The notes beneath the pieces were generated by a model. That model made no database searches. It was not told the DNA's origin and saw nothing but the letters and a program-made list of their open reading frames with translations. A DNA stretch of 64,000 nt from Treponema sp. (GTDB taxonomy: Bacteria; Spirochaetota; Spirochaetia; Treponematales; Breznakiellaceae): positions 1 through 64,000 of the forward strand of contig WQYB01000006.1 of assembly GCA_009781475.1 (NCBI GenBank), given 5' to 3'. The position numbers and the translations under genes are program-made. Positions 26,985 through 35,377 of the stretch are shown here, piece after piece. Each line of letters starts with the position of its first letter. Within the stretch, counting starts at the first letter, position 1.

Positions 26985-29900
26985 TTATCCGAAATACCTT
27001 ACAGCACCTGTAAATATATCCATCTTTTTAACAGAAGGAATATTTTTATAAAGTCCGCTATCGATACGCTCGTTATGCGCCATCGTACCGAAAATACGCC
27101 CGTCAGGCGACGTAATACTTTCTATCGCATAAGATGAATTATTCGGATTAAAACGGATATCCTGCGAAGCATTTCCTTCAAAATCAACATACTGCGAAGC
27201 TATTTGTCCGTTTGCAGCAAGTTCACAAATGACAGATTCACTGGCAGTAAATCTTCCTTCTCCATGCGAAACCGGCACTATATATTGGCTTTCAGTTTCA
27301 AGATGAGAAAGCCAGGGAGATTTATTTGATACAATCTTTGTATTTATAAACGTACATTGATGTCTGCCAATTGTATTAAATAAAAGAGTAGGAGAGTGTT
27401 CTGTCATATCACGGATTTCTCCGTAAGGAAGTAACCCAAGTTTTAAAAGAGCCTGATATGCATTTCCAATTCCGCATATAAGCCCGTCGCGTTTGGTAAT
27501 TAAATCAATTACTGCATCCGCTATTACCGGATTTTTAAAAAAAGAAGATATGAATCTTCCTGATCCGGAAGGTTCATCCAAACCTGAAGACCCTGCAGCT
27601 AAAATTAATATTTGAGTTTCATTTAAAGCCTTTTTAAAATCTTTTAGACTTTGAGTTATATCAGAGGGAGTCAGATTTCTAACAATAAAAGTTTTGGCTT
27701 TTCCGCCTGCTTTTTCAATAGCTTTAATTGTATCGTATTCGCTGTTTGTATCAGGGAAGATTGGAATTAAAAATCTTGGTTTCATATTTTTTAAACACGG
27801 AGGACACGGAGGGACACGGAGGTTTTTGCTCGAAAGCTTATCAAAAGTTCGTGTAGGTTCGTGTAGGTTTGTGATTGAATTTTCAATTAAGTATGGATAT
27901 ACAGGTTCCAGTGTCTTTTCCCAAGCTGCCTGTATTTTTTCCATCGAAATTTCAAAACTCAAGGTTTTTAGGGAATATTCTTTTGTCGTTCGTCCAAGCA
28001 AAACAATTGAAAAACTTTTTTCTTTGCCGCCGAATAATTCAATATCTTTATATGATGTAATTTGTTTATCCATTTCAATTATAAAGCCGCCCAAACCGCC
28101 GCCTGTACTTAGATTCCTTTTTGATGCAAACCCTATACGATTTCCAGCGCACATTTTTAAAATAGCTTCGGCAGTACCTCCGTTACCTACAGCCCAGGCA
28201 GATAAGACCTTTTTGCCGGATATTAGTTTTTCAATAAAGTTAAATGTTCCGGCTGCCATATTTAATTTTATAAAATAGACAAAACTATCAGCTTTTTTAA
28301 ATTCTGGGGTGATAATATTTTCTGTCTTTGCAGTAGAAACAGCGAAGGAAACTAAAGTAGGGGGAACATCGATTTTTTCAAAACTTCCGGACATTGAATC
28401 TTTGCCGCCGATCGCTGCGATTTCAAGTTCCATTTGTGCATCAAGGGCTCCGAGTAATGCGGCGGCAGGTTTACCCCAACTTTTTGGATTATTGCCAAGT
28501 TTTTCAAAATATTCCTGGAAAGAAAGCCAGCAATTTTTTCTGCTGCCGCCTGCGGCTATTATTTTTGCGGCAGAATACATAACAGCGAAAAATGCTCCAT
28601 GATATGTACTTTCAGAAGAAATATCAGGATCAAAACCCCAGCTCATAAGTGAACATGTATTTGTATCTCCGTTTAAAACTGGAATTTTTGCTGCCATAAT
28701 TTGTGCCGGTGTTAATTGGTATTTACCGCCTAAAGGAGATACAACTGTTGCAGCTCCAACAGTATAATCAAAGTTATTTATAAGTCCTTTTTGTGAACAA
28801 ATATTTAAACTTCTGCTGAATTTTTCGAAATCTTCAGCATTATCAATCTCGTTAACCTTTTTAAATGATAGGTTAACGGACAATTGTCTTTTAATTTGTG
28901 CTTTTGCGTACTTTATTGCTCCATTTGAGTTTAAAAATTTCCTGGATAGATTAACAATTGTTTTACCGTTCCAATTCATTATAAGGCGTTTTTCGTTTGT
29001 AACTTCAGCAATAATAGTCGCTTCAATATTTTCTTTTGCAGCAAGTGTTAAAAATTTATCTGCGTCTTTTTTGGCTGTAACAATAGACATTCTTTCCTGG
29101 CTTTCACTAATCGCAAGTTCAGTGCCGTCAAGACCGTTATATTTTGAGGGAACCTTATTAAGGTCTATTTTTAAGCCGTCTGCAAGCTCTCCTACTGAGA
29201 CACTGACACCTCCTGCGCCGAAATCATTACATCTTTTAATTAAACGGGTAGCAACAGGGTTTCTGAATAATCTAAGTATTTTACGCTCTTCTGCCGGGTT
29301 TCCTTTTTGAACTTCAGCGCCGCATGTTTCAAAAGAATCTACTGTATGTGATTTTGAAGAACTTGTAGCTCCTCCAATACCGTCACGTCCTGTTTTGCCG
29401 CCTAAAAGAATTACAACATCACCTGCTGCAGGTGTCTTTCTTTTTACATTTTCAACTGGAGCTGCGCCAATAACAGCGCCAAGCTCCATACGCTTTGCGG
29501 CATAACCCTGATGATATATTTCGTGTACAAGCCCTGTAGCAGCGCCTATCTGATTACCATACGAGCTGTAACCGGAAGCAGCAGTGCGGCAGATTTTTAT
29601 TTGCGGTAATTTTCCTTCCAGAGTAGATGATATATTCTGAAGCGGGTCTGCCGCTCCTGTAATGCGCATTGCCTGATAAACAAAAGATCGCCCGGAAAGA
29701 GGATCTCTTATAGCTCCGCCAAGACAAGTAGAAGCTCCGCCGAACGGCTCTATTTCGGTTGGATGATTATGGGTTTCATTTTTAAACATTAAAAGCCAGT
29801 TTTTATTTTTACCGTTTACATCAACTTTAATTTTTACAGAGCAGGCATTTATTTCTTCGGATTCATCCAGGGTTTTTAATTTCCCTTGCTTTTTAAGCGC

Positions 29901-30740
29901 TTTAGTTCCTATTGTTGCCATATCCATTAAAGTTACCGGTTTGTCTTGCCTTCCAAGTTTAGTACGCAATTCAAGGTAATTATCGTAACTTTCTTTTATA
30001 AATTCATCTTCGATTTGTATATCTTTTAACTCTGTTAAAAAAGTAGTGTGGCGGCAGTGGTCAGACCAGTAAGTGTCCAAAACCCTGATTTCTGTAACAG
30101 TGGGATCACGTTTTTCATCATCACGAAAATAATTCTGACAGAACTTTAAATCTGACAAATCCATGGCAAGATTCATTGTTATGCGAAAATTCTGTAATTC
30201 ATTTTCCTTAAGCGAAATAAACCCATTTAAAGTTTCTATATCGGGCGGCTGGGGGTAATTTTGAATCAGTGTTGATGGTTTTTCAAGCGAAGTTTCCCGG
30301 CTTTCCACAGGGTTTATAAGCCATGTTTTAATTCTGGAAAAATCGTCATCGGATATATTACCGTAAACAGCTATTATTTTTGCTGTTCGGACTACAGGAG
30401 CTTTTTTCCCATTGGAAAGGGAAATACATTGAGCGCAAAAATCAGCTCGCTGGTCATACTGACCGGGCAGAAATTCCATTGTAAAAAACCGTAGACTTTC
30501 ACCAGGTTTTTCAAAAGAGGGCAGAGTATCGTAAAGGAAATCTACAGGCGGTTCACTGAAAATATTATTTTTGGCATATTCAAAATCATCTGAAGATATA
30601 CCTTCAGTAAAATAACGGTTTATTACTCTTACCGCAGTAATATTGTCAATCTTAAGTAACTGCTTTATATCAGATTCTATCAACTGTGCTTCACCGGCAA
30701 ATTGCGGTTTTTTCTCTGCATAAACTTCAAAAACGTTCAT
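26985..30740 (-). CDS. purL: Phosphoribosylformylglycinamidine synthase, PurL-PurQ fused form
   Basis: Converts FGAR to FGAM using ATP and an amide nitrogen. 1,251 residues. The synthase part (about 1-950) has SDHCRHTTF, ETHNHPTEIEPFGGAS and GGKTGRDGIGGATSSS. A class I glutaminase domain follows (about 985-1251) with PVSHGEGRF, whose His and Glu are the expected acid-base pair. At the nucleophile elbow, where relatives have Gly-x-Cys-Asn-Gly, this protein has Gly-Ile-Gly-Asn-Ala with Gly1092 in the cysteine position (codon 27465-27467). The linker (about 956-982) is encoded by dispersed repeat DNA. If the glutaminase is dead, ammonia or another subunit would supply nitrogen. It has a GGGAG ribosome binding site. 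Confidence 0.93.
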   Translation of the reverse strand: MNVFEVYAEKKPQFAGEAQLIESDIKQLLKIDNITAVRVINRYFTEGISSDDFEYAKNNIFSEPPVDFLYDTLPSFEKPGESLRFFTMEFLPGQYDQRADFCAQCISLSNGKKAPVVRTAKIIAVYGNISDDDFSRIKTWLINPVESRETSLEKPSTLIQNYPQPPDIETLNGFISLKENELQNFRITMNLAMDLSDLKFCQNYFRDDEKRDPTVTEIRVLDTYWSDHCRHTTFLTELKDIQIEDEFIKESYDNYLELRTKLGRQDKPVTLMDMATIGTKALKKQGKLKTLDESEEINACSVKIKVDVNGKNKNWLLMFKNETHNHPTEIEPFGGASTCLGGAIRDPLSGRSFVYQAMRITGAADPLQNISSTLEGKLPQIKICRTAASGYSSYGNQIGAATGLVHEIYHQGYAAKRMELGAVIGAAPVENVKRKTPAAGDVVILLGGKTGRDGIGGATSSSKSHTVDSFETCGAEVQKGNPAEERKILRLFRNPVATRLIKRCNDFGAGGVSVSVGELADGLKIDLNKVPSKYNGLDGTELAISESQERMSIVTAKKDADKFLTLAAKENIEATIIAEVTNEKRLIMNWNGKTIVNLSRKFLNSNGAIKYAKAQIKRQLSVNLSFKKVNEIDNAEDFEKFSRSLNICSQKGLINNFDYTVGAATVVSPLGGKYQLTPAQIMAAKIPVLNGDTNTCSLMSWGFDPDISSESTYHGAFFAVMYSAAKIIAAGGSRKNCWLSFQEYFEKLGNNPKSWGKPAAALLGALDAQMELEIAAIGGKDSMSGSFEKIDVPPTLVSFAVSTAKTENIITPEFKKADSFVYFIKLNMAAGTFNFIEKLISGKKVLSAWAVGNGGTAEAILKMCAGNRIGFASKRNLSTGGGLGGFIIEMDKQITSYKDIELFGGKEKSFSIVLLGRTTKEYSLKTLSFEISMEKIQAAWEKTLEPVYPYLIENSITNLHEPTRTFDKLSSKNLRVPPCPPCLKNMKPRFLIPIFPDTNSEYDTIKAIEKAGGKAKTFIVRNLTPSDITQSLKDFKKALNETQILILAAGSSGLDEPSGSGRFISSFFKNPVIADAVIDLITKRDGLICGIGNAYQALLKLGLLPYGEIRDMTEHSPTLLFNTIGRHQCTFINTKIVSNKSPWLSHLETESQYIVPVSHGEGRFTASESVICELAANGQIASQYVDFEGNASQDIRFNPNNSSYAIESITSPDGRIFGTMAHNERIDSGLYKNIPSVKKMDIFTGAVRYFG
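27795..27873. repeat. Dispersed CACGGAG-type repeat inside purL
   Basis: The plus strand has three tandem CACGGAG units (27795-27821) and, after 26 bases, direct copies of a second motif, TTCGTGTAGG (27849-27873). Both are in frame in purL on the minus strand and encode the synthase-glutaminase linker, giving a Pro/Cys-rich peptide (LRVPPCPPCLKN) and NLHEPTRT. The CACGGAG unit recurs at 32783-32876 and 59683-59761. Confidence 0.85.
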
Positions 30741-30757
30741 GAATATCTCCCAAAAAT

Positions 30758-30786
30758 ATTATACTTATTCTTATATAGATAATCAA
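30758..30786 (-). promoter_or_regulatory. Promoter for purL
   Basis: Minus strand TTGATT (30781-30786), 17-bp spacer, TATAAT (30758-30763), leaving a leader of about 10 bases containing GGGAG. No room for a purine riboswitch. Confidence 0.6.
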
Positions 30787-30798
30787 TTGAACATGTAT

Positions 30799-30804
30799 TA
30801 TAAT
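30799..30804 (+). promoter_or_regulatory. Perfect -10 box seven bases before scpA
   Basis: TATAAT ends 7 bases before the scpA ATG and no ribosome binding site is visible, so transcription may begin at or next to the start codon. No convincing -35 box is found, so this is tentative. Confidence 0.35.
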
Positions 30805-30811
30805 CATCTTG

Positions 30812-31522
30812 ATGGAACAGAAAGCCGAAACACGCAGTTTTAAATTAAGTGAATTTGAAGGACCCCTTGACTTATTGCTGTACATGATCCGTAAGAATGA
30901 AATCAATATTTACGATATTCCTATAGCCCAAATAACAGAGCAATATATCGATTATATCCGTGATGCTGAAACTATGGATTTAGAAGATATAACAGGCTTT
31001 CATACGATGGCATCAACCTTATTATACATTAAAAGCAGGACACTTTTACCCGTCGAAATAGACGACAATTTTGGTGAAGATCCAAGAGCTGAACTTGTAG
31101 ACCGCCTGATAGAGTATCAAAAATACAAAAAACTTTCCGAGCTGATGGAAGAAAAAGAAAAGGAAAACGAGTGGGTAATTGAAAGACGCAGATTACAGCA
31201 TAATTTACCATTTGCTGATGAGGATATTTGGGAAAAAGTTGATGTTTGGGATTTAGTAAAAACATTTTCATCTTTAACAATAAACCTTCCTGCAGAGCGT
31301 ATTATCGATCTTTATGAAGAAGTTACGGTAAATGAAAAAACCACTTTACTTGCTGAGTTTCTTGAAAATAAAGGTGAATGCAGGTTTACTGATTTAATAA
31401 TCCGTCCCGGCGCTTTGGAAATTGTATGTGCATTTTTAGCCGTTTTGGAAGCTGCAAAGATGCGTCTTATCGTACTCTATCAAAACCGCCTTTTTGGTGA
31501 TATTCTGATTAGAGCAAATTAA
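30812..31522 (+). CDS. scpA: Segregation and condensation protein A
   Basis: Kleisin subunit that bridges the SMC heads in chromosome condensation. The start is ATG 30812 (a TTG one codon upstream is less likely). The N-terminus has the hallmark FEGPLDLLLYMIRKNEINIYDIPIAQITEQY (split here by reading: FEGPLDLLL then IYDIPIAQIT), and the C-terminal winged helix is about 160-236. Length 236 is normal. Adjacent to scpB, its complex partner. Confidence 0.95.
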   Translation: MEQKAETRSFKLSEFEGPLDLLLYMIRKNEINIYDIPIAQITEQYIDYIRDAETMDLEDITGFHTMASTLLYIKSRTLLPVEIDDNFGEDPRAELVDRLIEYQKYKKLSELMEEKEKENEWVIERRRLQHNLPFADEDIWEKVDVWDLVKTFSSLTINLPAERIIDLYEEVTVNEKTTLLAEFLENKGECRFTDLIIRPGALEIVCAFLAVLEAAKMRLIVLYQNRLFGDILIRAN

Positions 31523-31545
31523 AAGCCGAAAAAACTGGAGTTTTT

Positions 31546-32091
31546 GTGCCAAAAAATATTGATAAAGAAACAGCGCTTGTTGAAGCAATTCTCTACATGG
31601 AAGGTGATCCGATTGATGAAGGCGCAATTGCCAGGTATTGCGGACTTTCCAAAGAAGCAGTAACAGCTGCTTTGGATAACCTAAGCGAACGTTATACAGA
31701 AGCAGCCTGCGGTTTGGAATTATCACGCATTGGCGGCGGAGTATGCATTTCTGTCAAGCGTGATTATTGGGATAATTTAAAAGAGCGTTACGGTAAAAAA
31801 AACGAAGCAAAAGTTTCACGCGCCGCAATGGAAACACTTGCTATCGTGGCGTATTCACAGCCTGTAACACGCGCAGAAATAGAAAAAATACGAGGCGTAT
31901 CGGCAGATAATATGATCCGACTCCTTTTGGAAAAAGGACTTGTTCGCGAAGCAGGAAAAAAGGATATACCCGGACGCCCTGTAATGTATGGTACTACAAA
32001 GGAATTCTTAAAAATCTTTCATCTTAATTCGATTGCTGATCTTCCAAAACTGGGAGAAAGCGATATAGAAAAATTTGAATTGGTAGGATAA
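31546..32091 (+). CDS. scpB: Segregation and condensation protein B
   Basis: Winged-helix protein that dimerises and binds ScpA in the SMC complex. Features: an N-terminal ALVEAILYMEGDPI motif, and the conserved ALETLAIVAYSQPVTRAEIEKIRGV-type stretch (here METLAIVAYSQPVTRAEI) at about residue 94, then GRPVMYGTTKEFL. The start is GTG 31546, 5 bases after GGAG. Length 181 fits. Confidence 0.95.
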   Translation: MPKNIDKETALVEAILYMEGDPIDEGAIARYCGLSKEAVTAALDNLSERYTEAACGLELSRIGGGVCISVKRDYWDNLKERYGKKNEAKVSRAAMETLAIVAYSQPVTRAEIEKIRGVSADNMIRLLLEKGLVREAGKKDIPGRPVMYGTTKEFLKIFHLNSIADLPKLGESDIEKFELVG

Positions 32092-32096
32092 TTTAA

Positions 32097-32837
32097 TTGA
32101 GATTACAGGTTTATCTTTCACATGCAGGAGTAGCTTCTAGAAGAGCAGCAGAAGATATAATTTCTCAAGGCAGGGTTTCTGTTAATGGTGTAATAATTTC
32201 CGCTCAGGGCAGTAAAGTAAATGAAGGTGATGTTGTCCTTCTTGACGGAAAACCGCTTCAACTGGAAAACAGAAAACTTTATTTCGCAATGAATAAACCG
32301 CCCGGGTTTATTTGCAGCTCCTCTGATCCGCAAGGAAGACCTTTGGCTTTAAGTTTAATTCCATCGCACATAACAGAAAGGCTTTACAGTGTCGGCAGAC
32401 TGGATTTTTTATCATGCGGGCTTATTTTTTTTACAAATGACGGATCATTTGCATCACGTCTTGGACATCCAAGTTCGGCACTTGAAAAAGAATACATCGT
32501 AGAGGCAACAGGAATTATTTCTGATGATGTTATTAAAGCGTTTAATGACGGGATCACAGTTGAAGATGTGTTTTATAAAGCAAAACTTGCCGAAAGAACC
32601 GGACGTAAAAGCCTTCGGATTATTTTAATCGAGGGTAAAAATCGTGAAATAAGGCGTGTTTTTTCGCACTTTCATCTGCACCCGTGCCTGCTGCGAAGAG
32701 TACGGATAGGTTCAGTAAATCTCGGCAGCCTCGAAGAAGGCAACTGCCGCACATTAACAGACAATGAATTATCGAATTTAAATCACACGGAGTTCACGGA
32801 GAAATACGGAGGACACGGAGAAAAGAAAAAAGTTTAG
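32097..32837 (+). CDS. RsuA/RluB-family 16S/23S pseudouridine synthase
   Basis: Modifies rRNA uridines. It has an S4 RNA-binding domain (residues 1-60: VYLSHAGVASRRAAEDII) and a catalytic domain with GRLDFLSCGLIFFTNDG, in which Asp is the nucleophile (about residue 102), plus EGKNREIRRVF. The start is TTG 32097, 5 bases after the scpB stop. The last 17 or so residues (NHTEFTEKYGGHGEKKKV) are encoded by a dispersed repeat and are not native family sequence. The scpA-scpB-rluB order is a widespread arrangement, which favours RluB. Confidence 0.92.
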   Translation: MRLQVYLSHAGVASRRAAEDIISQGRVSVNGVIISAQGSKVNEGDVVLLDGKPLQLENRKLYFAMNKPPGFICSSSDPQGRPLALSLIPSHITERLYSVGRLDFLSCGLIFFTNDGSFASRLGHPSSALEKEYIVEATGIISDDVIKAFNDGITVEDVFYKAKLAERTGRKSLRIILIEGKNREIRRVFSHFHLHPCLLRRVRIGSVNLGSLEEGNCRTLTDNELSNLNHTEFTEKYGGHGEKKKV

Positions 32838-32876
32838 TAATTCTCGTAATCTCCGTGCCTTTGTGCCTCCGTGTGA
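32783..32876. repeat. Dispersed CACGGAG palindromic repeat
   Basis: Left arm TCACACGGAG plus three further CACGGAG/ATACGGAG units (32783-32820), an A-rich loop, then CTCCGTG units ending CTCCGTGTGA (32851-32876). The ends are exact inverted repeats of 10 bp, so it can form a long imperfect hairpin. It overlaps the 3' end of rluB and lies just before cmk, where it might also act as a transcript-end structure. Confidence 0.9.
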
Positions 32877-32913
32877 GATTATTTTTGAATATACTTTAAA
32901 TTAGGAGGAAAAA

Positions 32914-33561
32914 ATGGTTATAGCAATTGACGGACCTGCGGGTTCAGGGAAAAGCACCATCGCCAAGCTGTTGGCTGAAAAATTGTCCATTCAAGGCGGG
33001 AAGGAATTTACTTACATTAATTCAGGAAAACTATACAGAACAATTACACTTGGCTGTATCCGATCTAATATAGATTTATCTGACAGCGAAAAAATAATAG
33101 AATTCGCAAAAAAAATAAATATTTCATATCAAAAAGATGAAGTTTTCCTAAACGGAGAAAATGTTACAAACCTCCTTCATACAGACGAAATTGACCGTTA
33201 TTCAGCTCCGCTTTCTGCCATTGTTCCTGTAAGGCATATTGTAAATGATTTAATTCGTTTTCTTGCAAAAGGACAAAATATAGTAGTTGAAGGCAGGGAT
33301 ATGACAACAGTTGTTTTCCCGGATGCAGAACATCGTTTCTATTTGGATGCATCTGTTGATTCCAGAGCAAAGAGGCGTTTTGAGCAGGGCGTTTCAAATC
33401 TTTCGCTTCAGGAGATAAAAGAAGCGATTATAAAAAGAGACGAAATTGATAAAAATAAGGCTGAAGGAAGCCTAAAAATAGCTGAAGGAGTCCATTATTT
33501 TGATACAAGTGACTTGACCATTATTCAAGTTTATGAGAGATTAATAGAGAAAGCAGATTAA
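32914..33561 (+). CDS. cmk: Cytidylate kinase
   Basis: Phosphorylates CMP/dCMP using ATP. The P-loop IDGPAGSGKSTIAKLLA is at residues 5-21; INSGKLYRTIT matches the CMP-binding DTGAMYRA region, and VVEGRDMTTVVFPDA the conserved GRDIGTVVFPDA. Length 215 is typical. GGAGG lies 7 bases before the ATG. Located before rpsA as in many bacteria. Confidence 0.95.
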   Translation: MVIAIDGPAGSGKSTIAKLLAEKLSIQGGKEFTYINSGKLYRTITLGCIRSNIDLSDSEKIIEFAKKINISYQKDEVFLNGENVTNLLHTDEIDRYSAPLSAIVPVRHIVNDLIRFLAKGQNIVVEGRDMTTVVFPDAEHRFYLDASVDSRAKRRFEQGVSNLSLQEIKEAIIKRDEIDKNKAEGSLKIAEGVHYFDTSDLTIIQVYERLIEKAD

Positions 33562-33576
33562 CAATAAGGAAAGAAA

Positions 33577-35361
33577 ATGGCTGAGAAGGAAGTGTCATCC
33601 GATAACGCAAAGGAGCGAATTACAGGACAGAACCAAGCCGCCCCAGGCAACAGTTCCGCTACAGACACCAATCAAGTAAAAGACGGGGAAAACATTCAAA
33701 CTCAATTACAGGAAGAATACCTTAAATCACTCGAACAGCTGGAAGAAGGTCAGCTCATAGAAGGCAAGGTAATTCAGGTTACCTCTGATCAGGTATTTAT
33801 TGATGTTGGTTATAAATCCGAAGGTAAAATTCCATTATCAGAATTTTCTGAAAATCCTAAAATAGGTGATCCTGTATCTGTTATTCTTGTAGCAAAAGAA
33901 AACAAATACGGCGAAGTTATAGTTTCAAAACAAAAAGCAGACGCAAAACTTTTCTGGAAAAATTTGCGTCAGGCATTTACAGATAAAAAAGCAGTTGACG
34001 GTAAAGTAGAAAAACAGGTAAAGGGCGGTTTTGACGTAAACCTTGGAGCCGGTGTTCATGCTTTCTTGCCTGTCAGCCAGGCTGATGTTCAAAAATTGGA
34101 AAAGCCGGAAAAAATATTAAATACAAAAATTCGCGTTTATGTTGAACGTCTTTATTCTGACGGTAAAATTAATATTGTTGTTAACAGACGGAAATTCATG
34201 GAAGAAGATCTCGATCGCAAGCGAATCGATTTTTTTGAAAATACACCTATTGGTACTGATGTAACCGGCACTGTAAAAAGTTTTACATCATTCGGCGCTT
34301 TCATCGACCTTGGCGGTTTTGACGGACTCTTGCATATCAACGATATGAGCTGGGGTCATGTTACACGGCCTAAAGATTTTGTAAAAAAAGGTCAAGAAAT
34401 TAAATTAAAAGTTATTCGAATAGATCGTCAGGAAAAAAGAATTAATCTTTCGATTAAACATTATTCTGATGACCCCTGGGTACACTTTGAAAAAAAATAT
34501 AAAGTTAATGACATTGTTAAAGGCAAGGTTACAAAGCTGACTGACTTCGGCGCTTTTATTGAGCTGGAAGAAGGAATAGAAGGTCTTGCTCATATATCTG
34601 AGTTTTCATGGCTTAAAAAAGTTCAAAAGCCTCAGGATATGCTTAAATCCGGCGATGCTGTTGAATGCATGATTCTGGGTTACGATCTTCAGGCGGGCAG
34701 GGTATCACTTGGATTAAAACAAGTTCAGGCTAATCCCTGGGAATCAATCGAGAAAAAATATCCTGCAGGAACAAGAATTAAACGCAAGATTGTTAAAGTA
34801 ACAAACGCAGGTGCTTTTGTAGAACTAGATGAAGGAATCGACGGATTTTTACACTCTGATGATATGTCATGGACAAGAAAAGGAAAAAATCCTGATATAA
34901 CTGTCGGCTCTGAAATTGAAGTTATGGTTCTTTCAATTGATACCGGCAGCAGGAATATTAAACTAGGCGTAAAGCAGCTTTCCGAAGACCCGTGGAAAAC
35001 TTTTAGTGATAATTACAAACCCGGAACTCCTGTTGAAGGTGAAGTTACCTCTATTACTGATTTTGGTTTATTCCTTAAAATACCGGGCGGTATTGAAGGT
35101 CTTATTCATAAAACTAATCTTGTTGAAAACCGTGAAGACAATGCAGATGAAGTCTTAAAGAAATACAAGGTTGGGGATAAATTAAAAGCAGTTGTACACG
35201 AAGTACAGAGCGATAAACAAAAAGTAGCGTTTTCAGTTCGTGATAACCAGAAGAAGATTCAAAAAGACGATATTTCACGTTATATGACAGGTGATGAATC
35301 TTCCGATTCAACTTACACGCTTGGCTCTGTTCTTAAAACCAAGGGTTCTCAAGAAGAATAA
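33577..35361 (+). CDS. rpsA: 30S ribosomal protein S1
   Basis: mRNA-binding ribosomal protein of 594 residues. About 45 residues of low-complexity N-terminus precede six S1 OB-fold repeats, visible through repeated GxVxxxTxFGAFxxL and GLxHxSxxSW motifs (about residues 55-125, 145-210, 225-295, 310-380, 395-465, 483-555). The later repeats are the canonical RNA-binding ones. The cmk-rpsA neighbourhood is conserved across bacteria. Confidence 0.95.
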   Translation: MAEKEVSSDNAKERITGQNQAAPGNSSATDTNQVKDGENIQTQLQEEYLKSLEQLEEGQLIEGKVIQVTSDQVFIDVGYKSEGKIPLSEFSENPKIGDPVSVILVAKENKYGEVIVSKQKADAKLFWKNLRQAFTDKKAVDGKVEKQVKGGFDVNLGAGVHAFLPVSQADVQKLEKPEKILNTKIRVYVERLYSDGKINIVVNRRKFMEEDLDRKRIDFFENTPIGTDVTGTVKSFTSFGAFIDLGGFDGLLHINDMSWGHVTRPKDFVKKGQEIKLKVIRIDRQEKRINLSIKHYSDDPWVHFEKKYKVNDIVKGKVTKLTDFGAFIELEEGIEGLAHISEFSWLKKVQKPQDMLKSGDAVECMILGYDLQAGRVSLGLKQVQANPWESIEKKYPAGTRIKRKIVKVTNAGAFVELDEGIDGFLHSDDMSWTRKGKNPDITVGSEIEVMVLSIDTGSRNIKLGVKQLSEDPWKTFSDNYKPGTPVEGEVTSITDFGLFLKIPGGIEGLIHKTNLVENREDNADEVLKKYKVGDKLKAVVHEVQSDKQKVAFSVRDNQKKIQKDDISRYMTGDESSDSTYTLGSVLKTKGSQEE

Positions 35362-35377
35362 TTGTTTAAGGACGGCC

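Noticed and set aside
30741-30811. Purine riboswitch upstream of purL
   Set aside because: The promoter lies so close to the gene that the leader is about 10 bases, too short for an aptamer.
32783-32876. CACGGAG arrays as CRISPR repeats
   Set aside because: Units are 7-9 bp, arranged as inverted arms without unique spacers, and no cas genes are present.
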